This document shows, one piece after another, positions 1 through 10,702 of a stretch of DNA of 64,000 bases. The notes below the pieces were generated by a model. That model saw only the letters and a list, made by a program, of their open reading frames with translations. It did not search any database and was not told where the DNA came from. Source of the stretch: Hippopus hippopus (Eukaryota; Mollusca; Bivalvia; Cardiida; Cardiidae); the NCBI GenBank assembly GCA_946811185.2, contig OX328103.1, positions 2,728,001 to 2,792,000 on the forward strand. The letters are read 5' to 3'. Within the stretch, counting starts at the first letter, position 1. Each line of letters begins with the position of its first letter. Position numbers and translations under genes: made by a program.

Positions 1-243
1 TTTCTTATCATGTGAACATTAGTGCTCAAAAAAGAATAACTAGCAAAAATAAATAATAATGCAACAAGAATACAGTTTAACTTTTCCATGAGACCAGTTA
101 AGTTGTACTGAACAATCGACTGCTTCGAGAGACCAGAGACCATTTTTGCCATGATATCCCTGCTATAATTCATTTTATTGAATTTGTGTTGAAAGACCAC
201 CTTTTATGAGAGACCACTTTATACGCTTTCCTCGGGTCATTTC

Positions 244-452
244 TTAATCCTTAACCACACAGTCCCAAGTTTGAACAACCCTAAAGAAGAGGCCTTTGGA
301 AACATTGAGAGAAACCAGCATTTTCTCCTTTACTCACAATGTTTTCTACCCTTCCAAAATCAAGTTTCAATTTTTGAGTCACTCTAAACTTCTTTTTGTC
401 TGCAAACACTATTTGGTAAAGTCTAACATTTCGTTGTTTGGTAAAGGATTAA
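244..452 (+). mobile_element. MITE-A, forward, left hairpin arm deleted
   Basis: TTAATCCTTAACCACACAGTCC-type short end, then ...CAGCATTTTCTCC and the long arm ending GGTAAAGGATTAA. Most of the left hairpin arm is missing, so the palindrome cannot form. Confidence 0.8.
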
Positions 453-484
453 CACAGGCAAGACTTAAAAACTTTTCATAAAAA

Positions 485-790
485 CAAGAGCACCGCATGA
501 GAGTGCCAACACTCAGCTGCAAGTGCTTGGTTTTTAATGAAAATTCCATGCTTAAAAAGTGGCATAACTGTGTCAAAAATACTTCGATAGTTACCTGCCC
601 TTATTTTATCGGTTCCCCTATCAATAGCTAACAACTTGTCTAAGTTTGAAGTAAATATCTTCAGTAATAACAGAGATATTGCAAGTTCTATGATGTCAAA
701 GTTCTTGCACTACAACGACATCACCCAGGCTAAGACATCTTCTCCAAAAAAAGCTGAGCTAAAAATTGCATTAGTTTTGTTAACAGACAA
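485..790. repeat. Dispersed repeat D1, copy 1
   Basis: This stretch (GGCATAACTGTGTCAAAAAT, then GATAGTTACCTGCCC, then AACAACTTGTC) recurs at 18270, 61630 and 62440 with 75-85% similarity by eye. It has no open frame or TIR that I can see. It may be an old retroposon or a degraded larger transposon. Confidence 0.7.
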
Positions 791-885
791 TAGCTGTTTC
801 ATTAAACTTTCAGTTTGTTTCCGATTTCAAGTTGATAATCTTTAAGAGACGACATTTTGCACTTACCCAAAACAATACCATTTGC

Positions 886-1112
886 AGCCAACAAACAAAA
901 TTATGAAGTTCAGAAGAAGGAATTTGTAGAAAATACTATCAGGAAAGGAGAAAATGTAGGTAATCAGCATTCTTCCTTTTCCCACAGTGTTTTTTTTTTT
1001 AAATTTCTGTACCTTTCCTAAGACAAATTTCATTATTTGATCCAAATCTAATGTGTCGTCTGCAAACGCATACAATTATGGAAGTCTAAAACTTTATGTC
1101 TGGTATGGAGTT
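886..1112 (+). mobile_element. MITE-A, forward, degenerate
   Basis: Diverged hairpin (AGGAGAAAATG...CAGCATTCTTCC) with a poly-T run, then a long arm with GTCGTCTGCAAACGC. The outer left end is hard to place. Confidence 0.65.
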
Positions 1113-1335
1113 CACCCTTAACCACAAAATTCTGAATTTAAACAACCCGGAAGAAAAAAGGCTTTGGAAAACATTGTGGGAAAAGGAGAAAATGCTGGTA
1201 ACCAGCATTTTCTCCTTTTCCCACAATGTTTTCTATCCTAGACAGAAATCACCATTTGAGATACATTTATTTTGTTGTCTGCAACTGCTTTCAATTTGGT
1301 TGAGTTAAAAAGTTTGTCGTTCAGTAAAGAGTTAA
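1111..1335 (+). mobile_element. MITE-A, forward, nearly intact
   Basis: Complete short arm, full hairpin around GCTGGTAACCAGC, and long arm ending CAGTAAAGAGTTAA. It directly follows the previous copy. Confidence 0.9.
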
Positions 1336-1646
1336 TGAATGAAAGAGATTATTTTCGTCTGTAATAAAAGCCAGAAACTTGCAATTTAGCGTCTTTCAAA
1401 ACAGCAGATAACACTGATCCATTGTTATTGGAGATTTCCCGCTGTCTTATCTTGATACACACTGTCTGCTAGTCAACATCAGTAACGCTGAGCCTTTACA
1501 GGGGGCCATATTTAGATTTCTGGCCACATGTCAATTTTTTTTACAAAACACTGACAAATACTTTAAAGCTATTGTTTCTGCTACCCCTGGCAGAGAAGCT
1601 GGGTGTTTAAAGGCCCAATAGCAGGGAAAAGTAAACAATGTGGGTG

Positions 1647-1965
1647 TTAACTCTGTACCAAACAACAAAATTTTAGACTTGTCCAATTTGAAAGCATGTG
1701 CAGATAACAAAATAAATGTGACTCAGTCCAATTTGAAAGCATGTGCAGATGACAAAATAAATGTGACTCAGTCCAGTTTGAAAGCATGTGCAGATGACAA
1801 AATAAATGTGACTGAAAAATTGGTATTTGTTTTGGTAAAGGTAGAAAACCTTGTGGGAAAAGGAGAAAATGCTGGTTACCAGCATTTTCTCCTTTTCCCA
1901 CAAGGTTTTCTACAGGCTTCTTTCTCAAGGTTGTTAAAAGTTGGGATTGTGTGGTAAAGGGCTAA
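1647..1965 (-). mobile_element. MITE-A, reverse, nested in element F
   Basis: Starts TTAACTCTGTACCAAACAAC and ends GTGGTAAAGGGCTAA, so one TTAA flank has mutated to CTAA. The long arm is expanded by a 45-bp tandem triplication. The hairpin is intact. Confidence 0.9.
1682..1816. repeat. 45-bp tandem repeat x3 inside a MITE-A arm
   Basis: TCCAATTTGAAAGC recurs at 1682, 1727 and 1772, an exact 45-bp period. The units differ at only a few positions (AGATAACA versus AGATGACA), so the expansion is younger than the host element. The period is a multiple of three, so frames stay open on both strands, but I see no gene. Confidence 0.9.
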
Positions 1966-2412
1966 AATGCTTTTATATTTAAATCATACCACTAGGTAAA
2001 GAGTTGTCAAGTCACTAAATATCTTTTGTTTACTTCTTTTACTTGGTTTTAAAATTCATTTTTTCTGCCAGAGACTTACACTTGGACCGATCATACAACA
2101 ACGGATTGTCACGTTCACAATAATTTCCATACTTTTAAATGGTACGATTTTAAATTCAAATGCATTTTAACACCTACACTGTTTACTTTCGATTGCTATT
2201 GAGCTTTTAAATAATGGGATCAGTCATTTTGAATTCAGGGCCTGTTTTTATGCAACCAAATAATTATGACTTCATTGACCAGAGTGGTAATTATGATGTC
2301 AGTTGGTACCTACAATATACAAGCTCACATAATCAAAGTGTTACTCGTGTGACAATCCATTTGCAAAATTCTGGCAAAAAATTTAGAAGTACCAAAACAG
2401 GCTACAGGTCAT

Positions 2413-2643
2413 TTAACCCTTTACTACACAATTCTGACTTTTAACGACCCAAAGAAAAAAGCCGTTTGAAAAATTTGTGGGAAAATGAGAAAATGCTGGT
2501 AACCAGCATTTTCTCCTTTTCCTTCAATGCTTTCTACGTTCCAATAACGAATTTAAATTTTAGAGTCAAATTTATTTTGCCGTCTGCAAATGCTTTCAGT
2601 ATATTTGGACTAGTCTCAGATTTTGTTGTTTGGCAAAGAATTT
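2413..2643 (+). mobile_element. MITE-A, forward
   Basis: TTAACCCTTTACTACACAAT end, hairpin with small mismatches (AAAATTTGTGGGAAAATGAG on the left), and a long arm with CCGTCTGCAAATGCTTTC. The right end has drifted to GGCAAAGAATTTA. Confidence 0.9.
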
Positions 2644-2665
2644 ATGGAAAGACAAAATTATAGGA

Positions 2666-2820
2666 TTTTTTCCAAGCTTTTGCAGATGATATTTCACATG
2701 TTACTTGAGTAATGCTGTTCATCTTTCAAGAGGTTCAAGGCATTGTGGGATTATTCATATCCCACTATGTTTTCAAAAGCCTTCTTTAAAAACATCATCA
2801 AATCTCCAAGTTGTTAGGTA
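2666..2820 (-). mobile_element. MITE-A, reverse remnant
   Basis: CTTTTGCAGATGAT and later CACTATGTTTTCAAAAGCC survive. The hairpin centre is replaced by a short ATTATTCATATCCCACT stretch. Confidence 0.55.
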
Positions 2821-3157
2821 CAGGAATTAAGTGACCCTCACTCTCTTACAAAATGGAACTGGTATATCCAGCCAAAGAAAACATTGTAAGAAATGAAGGA
2901 AATACTCACACTAAACAATTTCTCTCATGATCATCATGTTGACAGGAATATTGGTTCACAATTCTCTATTTGTTAAGCTGTTTTACAAAAGTTATTCTTA
3001 TACAAGTTATTTCTCACTGCAACACCAGAAGCCGTACAAACCCATAGCTATAGAACAGTCCAGACTGTTCAATGACCACTTGATGACTTTATTTGTATTT
3101 AGTTAACAAAATGGCTTCTTTAATTTGCTGAAGTGCACCATATCTATGTCTTTGACT

Positions 3158-3450
3158 CTTAAACAAGAACAAATTTTAGACTTATCCAAATGGAAAACAG
3201 TTGCAGACAAAATAACATGTAAATAAATAAATATCTAAATAATTATGACTTAAAAACTTAAATTTATTTTTGGAAGGGTTGAAACATTATGGTTACTAGC
3301 ATTTTCTTTTTTTTCCAAAATGTTTTCGAAAGCCTCAAATCTCAGGGTCGTTAAAACTTGGGATTGTGTGCTAACTTTTAAAATACTAGTAGGAAAAAGA
3401 AGAAAATCCTGGTAACCAGCATTTTTTTTTTCTCACAATGGTTTCAACGT
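3158..3450 (-). mobile_element. Two MITE-A remnants, reverse then hairpin fragment
   Basis: A degenerate reverse copy (3158-3385) is followed by a fragment keeping only a hairpin (GAAAATCCTGGTAACCAGC). The fragment stops where a SINE remnant begins. Confidence 0.65.
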
Positions 3451-3690
3451 TGTATGGTGTTTAACGCCTTTTCAATATAGTTCCAGTTATACCATGGCAG
3501 CCAGTGCATGTAACCATGCCTTCCTGGAGTTTCTTTTACAAGTACTTTGCACAATATTCTTCCAAAGCCATTGGCTGCTTTTCCACAAAACCATTGTCAA
3601 AACAGTGATCTGCACTGAGAGAGGAACAAAACCTGTTGCAATGACTATCATCAATCCTTTGAAAGAAATTCGCTGAGCTTAGGGTTCAAT
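3451..3690 (-). mobile_element. tRNA-headed SINE, remnant
   Basis: TATGGTGTTTAACGCC, CCTTCCTGGAGTTTCTTTTA and TGACTATCATCAATCC match the SINEs at 33498, 36200 and 40684. The tRNA-like head at the right is mostly lost, leaving AGGGTTCAATTG of box B. The open frame across it is not a gene. Confidence 0.75.
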
Positions 3691-3823
3691 TGTCAGCTTC
3701 TTTGAAAGTGTATTTTGTCTCGAAAGCACACTCCTGTCAAAGCTGTGACAAGGTCTCTTCCAGGCATACACATTTAGGTTTCACAAATAGATTCATTCAA
3801 TCATAAATGAACCTGACGATCCT

Positions 3824-4049
3824 TCGCTCTTTACCTGACAAGAAAATTTTTACTTTGTCCAAATTGAAAGCATTTGCAGACGACAACTTCACCGTGGCTC
3901 ATTGGTGCAAGTTTTCTTTGATAGAGTAGAAAACTTTGTGGGAAAAGGAGAAAATGCTGGTTACCAGCATTTTCTCCTTTTCCCACAATGTTTTCAAAAG
4001 GCTTCTTTCCCAGGGTCAATAAAATCAGTATTGTGCAGTAAAGGGTTAA
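3824..4049 (-). mobile_element. MITE-A, reverse, intact hairpin
   Basis: Long arm TTTGTCCAAATTGAAAGC with CATTTGCAGACGACAAC, a perfect hairpin core GCTGGTTACCAGC, and short arm ending GCAGTAAAGGGTTAA. Confidence 0.9.
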
Positions 4050-5180
4050 GCTACTGAGATAAGACTTTACTTAACTTTCTAGAAAAAATGTTATTAAGAT
4101 TGCAACAGTCTGGCAATCTATTAAGACTCATTTATTAAAATTTTATCTAGAATGCCAATTTATGTTATATCCCATCTGTCCAACACCATAGGGCCAGGGG
4201 TTCAAATGGAAGGGGGGGGGGGGGGCATTCTTTTGTTTTTATCCTTGATTCCTTTGGGGATGTTGTAATAAATGTAATATGATTTATTATATATTTGTAT
4301 GAACACAGTGTCGTTTAAAAAATAATATTCTGTTATCAATCTTCAGATAATACATATATATCGATTTGTGAACTAATCTAACTAGATTTTTTGTTGAAAT
4401 GTTATCTCAATAATATGGCTGTGTAGTGCAAGAAAATCAAGGATAAGCACCAAGTTATCACTTTATCAGGACCAGTGTAGTACTGGAGAGGAATCAAGGG
4501 AAATAACTGAAGAATGACTCTCATTATCTGTGTGTATCATCATCTAAAGGTCTTTTATCACCTACAGAAGTTTCAATTCACCCCCTACTTTGGCCACATG
4601 TTTTACTTATGTACATAAACCTTATCAGAAAAAAACAAGTCAAGGGCTATTATATAATTTGACTGCAGCATATCCTAGTGGCTCTTGGATACATCAAAGT
4701 TGTTTGAATTGTGTTCCTAGGGTTCCAAATGGTCAGGCCTGGTGGCTACATGTTTTTCAAGGACCTATCTGCAAACAATTCAGTCTTCTTGTCTAAAAAC
4801 AAAGTCAACAGCTTCCATAATTTGTATGCAGTAAAACTCTTGCAGCCGACAAACAAAATTAGATATTCTTTAAGGTCTGAAAGTACAGTACTTCTGCAAA
4901 GAATGAGATATTTAAATCATAATTTAAAAATCGGTAGTGATGCCATGTAGAGCAAAGATCATACTGTATGCTCCATACATGTTTTGTGCACTCTGATCTT
5001 GATCCCTGCCATCCACAACTGCTATCTGATTTGCTATTGGAAATGACAAAGTTGATCTAGTGGTTCTTTATCAAAGTTGTCACTAACACACCAGAGAATC
5101 ACATGTTTTATGTAATATTGAGTTATGTAAGATAAGTCTCTTAACACTTAACACTTTCACAACTGTAGTTCCCCTTGGGG
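4050..5180. other. Non-repetitive AT-rich stretch, no gene seen
   Basis: No recognised element, only a poly-G run near 4210-4224. Two short overlapping open frames (4590-4950) lack any recognisable motif, splice context or codon bias, so I do not call them genes. Confidence 0.6.
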
Positions 5181-5245
5181 CCAGTATAGATCAAGATCAG
5201 GCTGCACAAAACATGCAGCCCGATCTTAGATCTATGCTGTCTGCT
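5181..5245. repeat. GATC-type hairpin core
   Basis: AGTATAGATCAAGATCAGGC and its near complement GCCCGATCTTAGATCTATGC flank TGCACAAAACATGCA, forming an imperfect 60-bp hairpin. This is the core carried by MITE-B and MITE-C. The flank at 5145 (TTAACACTTAACACTTTCAC) may be the element's left end. Confidence 0.75.
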
Positions 5246-5307
5246 TCGCTAAAACACTACAGACATAAGGAAGCCATGAATTCGGCGTTTTAACAGGTGA
5301 AACTAGA

Positions 5308-5640
5308 GCTGTCACTGAATGTGACTTAATACCCCTGCCAGCGCTTTGACAGAAACAGGCAATTTAACAAAAATTTTTCTAAGTTCAAGGGGAGATTACC
5401 CTTGAATCATAGGGAGTAGATGATTGAAAACTGCGTCTTGCACAACTTCAGTATACAATCAATGTATCAACAAACTTTCAATACAATAGCAGCAAAACTG
5501 TAGAAGGGGTTTACGACACAAAATTACTAGTATTTTGTACACAGACGGATACACAGATGGACACACATACGGACGGACAGACAGGCTGGGGTATAATTCG
5601 TTTTGCTGGGGTATAATAAAAACAAACCTGTGGGGGATCA
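5308..5640. repeat. Dispersed repeat X, copy 1
   Basis: AACTAGAGCTGTCACTGAAT through GGACGGACAGACAGGCTGG and GGGGTATAAT. The second copy at 35213-35525 is in the same orientation and about 90% similar. The right part is a degenerate ACGGACAC simple repeat. Confidence 0.85.
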
Positions 5641-5697
5641 TCTAGAAAATTTGAAATTATGGGTCAGTTGTGCATCCTTACATTTCAATTGTGCCGA

Positions 5698-5935
5698 CTT
5701 TACCACGAATTCAACCTTTTAGCGCTGAATCTGTTGTTTTCAAGCTCTAAGAGAAGGCTTCTGAATTGTAAAAAAGGATAAAATAGTAGGAACCAACATT
5801 TACTCCTTTTTCCATAATGTTTTCTAACATTTCAAAGACAATACCTGACATTTCAGCCACATTTACTTAGTCATCTGCATAGGCTTTTAATCTGTACAAG
5901 TCTAAACTTTTATCATCCAGTACAAAAATTAAACA
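5698..5935 (+). mobile_element. MITE-A, forward, diverged
   Basis: Hairpin reduced to AGGATAAAATAGTAGGAACC / AACATTTACTCCTTTTTCC. Long arm recognisable by CATCTGCATAGGCTTTTAAT. Confidence 0.65.
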
Positions 5936-5939
5936 AAAG

Positions 5940-6855
5940 GGCCATGATGACCCTGGATCGCTCACCTGAGTCAATAGGCGAAATTTCACTCCACTTGCAT
6001 AATTCAATTTCTGATCAATTGTCAGGTCAATTGAGCTTAAAAAAATGTGGCCTCTAGAGCGTCCACAAGGAATTTCCGTAAGTTGACCTACTGACCTAGT
6101 TTATCACCCCACGTGACCCAATGTAGAACTCATCAAAAAATTTATCAAAACAAACACTGAAAAGTTTTCAAGTTAATTGAGCAATAAATGTGGTCTCTAG
6201 AGTGCCCACAAGGTATTTCTTTAATTTGACCAAGTGACCTAGTTTATGACCCCAGGTGACCCAATTTCAAACTCATCCAATATTTCATCAAGACAAACAT
6301 TCTGACCAATTTTCAAGTCTATTGAGCAAAAAATGTGGCCTCTAGAGTGCCCTAAAGGTATTTCTTTAATTTGACCTAGTGACCTAGGTTATGACCCCAG
6401 GTGACCCAATTTTGAACTCATTTTAGATTTCATCACAAGAAACATTTTAATAAATTTTCAAATCAATTGAACAATAAATGAGGCCTCTAGAGTGCCCACA
6501 AGGTATTTCTTTAATTTGACCTTGTGACCTAGTTTATGACCCCAGTTGACCCAAATTCAGACTCATATGAGATTTTATCAAGACAAATATTCTGACCAAT
6601 TTACAAGTCTATTGAGCAAAAAATGTGGCCTCTACAGTGCCCACAAGGTATTTCTTTAATTTAACCTAGTGACCTAGGTTATGATCTCAGGTGACCAAAA
6701 TCCAAACTCATCTGAGATTTTATGAAGACAATCATTCTGACCAAATTTCAGGTCATTTGACCAATAAATGTGACCTCTAGAGTGCCCACAAGGTAGTGAC
6801 CTACTTTATAACTCCAGGTGACCCAATTTCAAACTCACTGAACATGTTGTGCTCA
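5940..6855. repeat. About 145-bp tandem repeat array, about 6 units
   Basis: CTCTAGAGTGCCCACAAGG or close variants recur near 6052, 6190, 6341, 6485, 6630 and 6776. Each is followed by TTTGACCTAGTGACCTAG and GTGACCCAATTT. The same unit forms arrays at 9290, 11405 and 25490. The only long frames are repeat-derived. Confidence 0.9.
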
Positions 6856-7373
6856 GGTGGGCTAACAAACTTAGAACAGGTTCACTATATACCAAATATC
6901 AAAGCTCTACGACTTCCAGTTTCAGAAAAGAAGAATTTTAAAGTTATCCTTTTTTGTTCCTATGTTTGAACTTGTGACCCCCTGGGCTGGGCCAGTTTTG
7001 ACCCCAGTGGCATCATTTGAACAAATTTGGTAGAGGTCCACTAGGAGATGCTACATACCAAATATCAAAGCTCTACACCTTCCAGTTTTAGAGAAGAAGA
7101 ATTTTAATGTTTTCCTTCTTTGTTCCCATGTTCAAACTTGTGACCCCTGGGGCGGGGCCAGTTTTGACCCCAGGGGCATCATATAAACAAACTTAATAGA
7201 GGTCCCTAGGAGATACTATGTACCAAATATCAAAGCTCTACGCCTTCTAGTTTCAGAGAAGAAGAATTTTAAAGTTTTCCTCCTTTGTTCCTATGTTCGA
7301 ACTTGTGACCCCTGGGGCTGGACCAGTTTTGACCCCAGAGGCATCATATAAATAAAGTTAGTAGAGGTCCACT
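6856..7373. repeat. About 165-bp tandem repeat array, 3 units
   Basis: ATACCAAATATCAAAGCTCT recurs near 6890, 7055 and 7222, each followed by CAGTTTTGACCCCAG. It adjoins the 145-bp array and shares its GACCCC style, so they may be parts of one larger repeat. Confidence 0.85.
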
Positions 7374-7508
7374 ATCTATGAAAGGGTAGAAAACATTGTG
7401 GGAAAAGAAGAAAATGCTGTTAACCAGCATTTTCTTCTTTTCCCACAATGTTTTCGAAAGTCTTTTCTCACAAGGTCGTTAAAAGTCAGGATTGTGTGGT
7501 AAAGGGTT
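7374..7508 (-). mobile_element. MITE-A, reverse, long arm missing
   Basis: Starts inside the element at TGAAAGGGTAGAAAACATTG, fused to the 165-bp repeat. A complete hairpin (AGAAAATGCTGTTAACCAGC) and the short arm ending GTGGTAAAGGGTTA are present. Confidence 0.85.
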
Positions 7509-7674
7509 ATAACTTGGGTGAGCGCAAAAGAATGATCATGGTCCTCTTATTTGTTACAGTTTTTCTATATGAAAATTTTTACTGATAAAACTTTAATACA
7601 AGTAGGAAATTATTTTCTGGGCTGCTGAATATAAGAATGTTATTTCTGTAACCTTTTTCAGTACCAAATTTAAT

Positions 7675-7884
7675 TTAACCCTTTACCACACGGCAAAATT
7701 TTAGACCTATCCAAATTGAAAACATTTGCAGACGACAATTTCATAGTGCCTCAAATGACGCAATTTTCCTTTAACAGGGTAGAAAACTTTGTGGGAAAAG
7801 GAGAAAATGCTGGTACCACAATGTTTTCAAAAGGCTTCTTCCTCAGGGGTCACTTAAAGTCATCATTATGTGGTAAAGGGTTAA
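7675..7884 (-). mobile_element. MITE-A, reverse, hairpin half-deleted
   Basis: TTAACCCTTTACCACACGGC start and GTGGTAAAGGGTTAA end, both with TTAA. The left hairpin arm runs to GCTGGTACC and then jumps to ACAATGTTTTC, consistent with deletion inside the palindrome. Confidence 0.9.
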
Positions 7885-7959
7885 CAGACATTTTAAGTCA
7901 GTAAAAAAATACACAGAGCCTGGATTTTACAAACCCTTCTTAACTTTATTTCCTACTCT

Positions 7960-8224
7960 TTACCATATAAAAAAAAAATCTAGACTGGACCAAATTCAAA
8001 GCATTTGCAGATGACAAAATTAGACTCAAAAATTGAAATTTGCCTTTGAAAGGGCAGAACACATTGTGGAAAAAGGAGAAAATGCTGTTTACCAGCGTTA
8101 TTTCCTTTTCCTACAATGTTTTCTATCCTATTAAAGACAAATTCTGTCATTTAAATGTCCATCTGAAAATGCTTTCAATTTAGACAAATCTACATTTTAT
8201 GAATTTTGGTAAAGAGATAAACAA
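7960..8224. mobile_element. MITE-A, long-long variant
   Basis: The left half is a long arm (CAAATTCAAAGCATTTGCAG) and the right half is also a long arm (AAATGCTTTCAATTTAGACA), so the whole element is one large inverted repeat. The centre is AGAAAATGCTGTTTACCAGC. Ends ACTCTTTACCAT and TTGGTAAAGAGATAA. Confidence 0.85.
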
Positions 8225-8473
8225 TGATTGATTAGTAAGCAAACTGAAAATATGGGCACACTACTTCAAAATGATATTCATCTTCAATATCGCCTACATA
8301 GCCCAATATTTCTCCTAAATATAGAGAAAAAGATGGCTGATCCCTTGTAGACAAATAACTTTCTGTCTCATAAAAGGGATTAGGGATCCTTTATTTTCAA
8401 AGCCCTGTCATTAAATTCAGTATAACTCTAATTTATTGTAATTTTTGTCTTATAAACTCTTTTATTCCTGACT

Positions 8474-8676
8474 TTACCCTTTACCAAACAATCATGACGA
8501 GGACTTTTGAAAACATTGTTTGAAAAGGAGAAAATGCTGGTAACCATCATTTTCTCCTTTCCCACAATATTAACTACCCTTTTACATACAGAAACCATCA
8601 TTTCAGCATTCAATAAATTGTCTGCAAGTGCTTTGAATTATGACAAATCTCAAATTCTTTTTTGTTTAAGAGTTAA
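8474..8676 (+). mobile_element. MITE-A, forward
   Basis: TTACCCTTTACCAAACAATC start, hairpin with a CATCATTTTC mismatch at the centre, diverged long arm (TTGTCTGCAAGTGCTTTG), end AAGAGTTAA. Confidence 0.85.
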
Positions 8677-8765
8677 TAAATTTGATCTTTTTTGAAACTT
8701 AATTTTCACTGCAATTGAAAGTATATGGTCATAATTTTGCATAAGGCAACAGGTGGTGTGGAATG

Positions 8766-8815
8766 AAGATCAGACTGCGTGTTCTGCATGTTCTGATCTT
8801 GATGTACACCATCCA
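8766..8815. repeat. GATC-type hairpin core, partial
   Basis: AAGATCAGACTGCGTGTTCT followed by GCATGTTCTGATCTTGATGT. The arms are short and no TTAA ends are clear. Confidence 0.55.
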
Positions 8816-9040
8816 CTAAAGCTATCTAAGTCACCATTTGCAGTGAAAAGAGTATAAATTGGGCTGATGTGCAGCATCAAGGGTTCTGATGATGATGTAA
8901 CTTCAGCATTAGAGAGATTAATGGGTAAAAAAAATATCCTTACCAAAGAAAAACTCAATTCAGCCAGAGTGTACTAGATAAAACCTTTAAAAAAAGAGAG
9001 CCATAACAGCCCTAAATAGCTCCCCTGAGCCTGTTTACCT

Positions 9041-9268
9041 TCAACCCTCTACCAGACAACAAAATTTTAAGCTAATCCAAATTGAAAGCATTTGCAGATG
9101 ACAAAATAATTGTGACTTGAAAATGGAAATTTATTCTAAGAAGGGTAGAAAACATCCTGGAAAAAGAAGAAAATATTGGTTACCAGCATTTTCTCCTTTT
9201 CCCATAATGTTTTCAAAAGGCTTCTTCCTCAGGGTCATTAAAATTCGGCATTGTGTGGTAAAGGGTTA
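9041..9268 (-). mobile_element. MITE-A, reverse
   Basis: TCAACCCTCTACCAGACAAC start; CCAAATTGAAAGCATTTGCA; hairpin centre GGTTACCAGC with several mismatches in the left arm; short arm ending GTGGTAAAGGGTTAG. Confidence 0.85.
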
Positions 9269-9289
9269 GGAACATCCATCAGTATTGGC

Positions 9290-10025
9290 TTGAAAATGTC
9301 ACCTCTAGAATGGTCTCAAGGATTTTCTAAAATTTGTCCCAGTGACTCACTTTTATACCAGATGTGACCCATTTTCAAACTCCTATAAGATATCATCAAG
9401 TCAAATATTCTGACCAACTTCTTTGAGTATTGCACTGAAAATGTTTACTCTAGTATATACACAAGGCAGTTTTATGACCTGTCCCAGTGACCTGACTTTT
9501 AACCTGATGTTACTCAGTTTCAAACTTAAGTGAAATTATATTGAGACAAGCATTCTAATTGACTTTCAGTATTGACATATTTACAAGTGTAAACAAGTTT
9601 TATCTCTAAGATTTGTATCAGTGACCTTCATTTTGATCTGACATGACCCAGTTTCAATCTCATCTGAGATATCATCAAGACGAACATTCTGACCCATTTT
9701 CATGAGTAGTGGACAGAAAATATTGCCTGTAAAGTGTACACAGGGGTTTTTTCTATGATTGGTCCCAGTGACCTACAGTTTGATCTGACATAGCCAATTT
9801 TAAAACAATTTCAAAATAACATAAAGACAAACATTCCAACCAACTTTCATGAGTATTGGACTATGAATGTGACCACCAGAGTTCACTGAAGGTTTTTTCT
9901 AGGATTTGTCCCTGTGACCTACATTTTTTATCTAATATGACCCATCTTCAAGCTAATCCAAGTTATCTTCAAGACAAACATTCTTACTAACTTGTATTGG
10001 ACTGCAAATATGGCCTCTAGAGTGT
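9290..10025. repeat. About 145-bp tandem repeat array, about 5 diverged units
   Basis: ATCAAGACAAACATTCTGAC-like segments recur near 9390, 9540, 9670, 9815 and 9965, each followed by a TATTGGACT segment and AGTGACCTAC. It is more diverged than the array at 5940. Confidence 0.85.
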
Positions 10026-10083
10026 ACTTAACGACATTCACGACAGTTTCCATTTTCACGCTTCGTGTAACTATCACGCTCAC

Positions 10084-10185
10084 CTTTTCACTCGAAAAAT
10101 GGTGAGCACCTAACACATTTGATCCTGCCACAATTGTCAATGTCTGCAGAATGGATAAACCAAGAACTATAACAGGTTGTTTCAT
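10084..10185 (-). CDS. Candidate first coding exon with signal peptide
   Basis: On the minus strand an ATG opens a 34-codon frame with a short basic start (MKQP), a hydrophobic run (VIVLGLSILQTLTIVAG) and a polar tail ending HHFSSEK. The frame is followed exactly at phase 0 by AAAAG then GTGAGC, a good splice donor. Beyond the donor the frame stays open only into the 145-bp repeat, consistent with intron. No partner exon, TATA box or homology is recognised. It could be a chance ORF in old repeat DNA. Confidence 0.3.
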
Positions 10186-10232
10186 GTCAGCAAAATGAAG
10201 AAAAAAGTATTTGAATCAAGCCAAATAATTAT

Positions 10233-10385
10233 ATGCGAGGCAAGAATCCAAAATTATGCTTTCAAAAGATCGGACTGAAAGTCAAAGTGAATCACCTAAC
10301 TACGTCACCTAACAACGGAAATATGGAAACAGATGCTACTACTAGTGCTCTATCTGGCAGACGTATCGTCGAGCTAAAACATCCT
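10233..10385 (+). pseudogene. Possible Mutator-like transposase N-terminus, fragment
   Basis: The frame reads ...NMETDATTSALSGRRIVELK and then enters MITE-A sequence. A GRRIVDL-type motif near the N-terminus is, as I recall, typical of a large invertebrate family annotated as Mutator-like transposases. Only about 50 residues remain, so the fragment is dead if real. The identification rests on one short motif. Confidence 0.25.
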
Positions 10386-10702
10386 TTCAGATGCAGATGC
10401 TTTCAGTTTGGTCTAGTCCAAAATTATATCACTTGGTAAAGACTTGCAGAAAACAGGGCTTTACATAACTCTTTCTCCTTTACCAGGTTGTCCTTTACCT
10501 TGATGAGTCTGCAGCAGACAACATTAGAAAACATTGGTGTCAAATGGAGAAATTGCTCCTAATGATTGATTTCTCTTTTTCGCACAATGATTTCTGACCC
10601 ATCAAAGAACTTTGATACATGAATACCCGGTTTTGGTTTAGCGTCTGCAAACGCATCAAATTTAGAAGAGTCTAAAATTAGTCGTTTGGAAATAGGTTTA
10701 AT
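10378..10702 (+). mobile_element. Two degenerate MITE-A remnants, forward
   Basis: A long-arm fragment (AGATGCTTTCAGTTTGGTCT, 10378-10445) is followed by a strongly diverged full-length copy (10475-10702) whose hairpin is nearly gone but whose long arm keeps GCGTCTGCAAACGCATCAAA. Confidence 0.6.

Larger units (their letters stand above)
1606..2211. mobile_element. TIR element F, copy 1, interrupted by MITE-A
   Basis: Left end TTTAAAGGCCCAATAGCAG and right end CTATTGAGCTTTTAAA form an imperfect 16-bp terminal inverted repeat. Internal sequence (AATGCATTTTAACA near the right end, CTTTTGTTTACTT) matches copy 2 at 30033-30375. Removing the MITE-A at 1647-1965 leaves about 290 bp, close to the 343 bp of copy 2. 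No coding capacity is seen; it is a non-autonomous DNA element of unknown superfamily. Confidence 0.75.
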
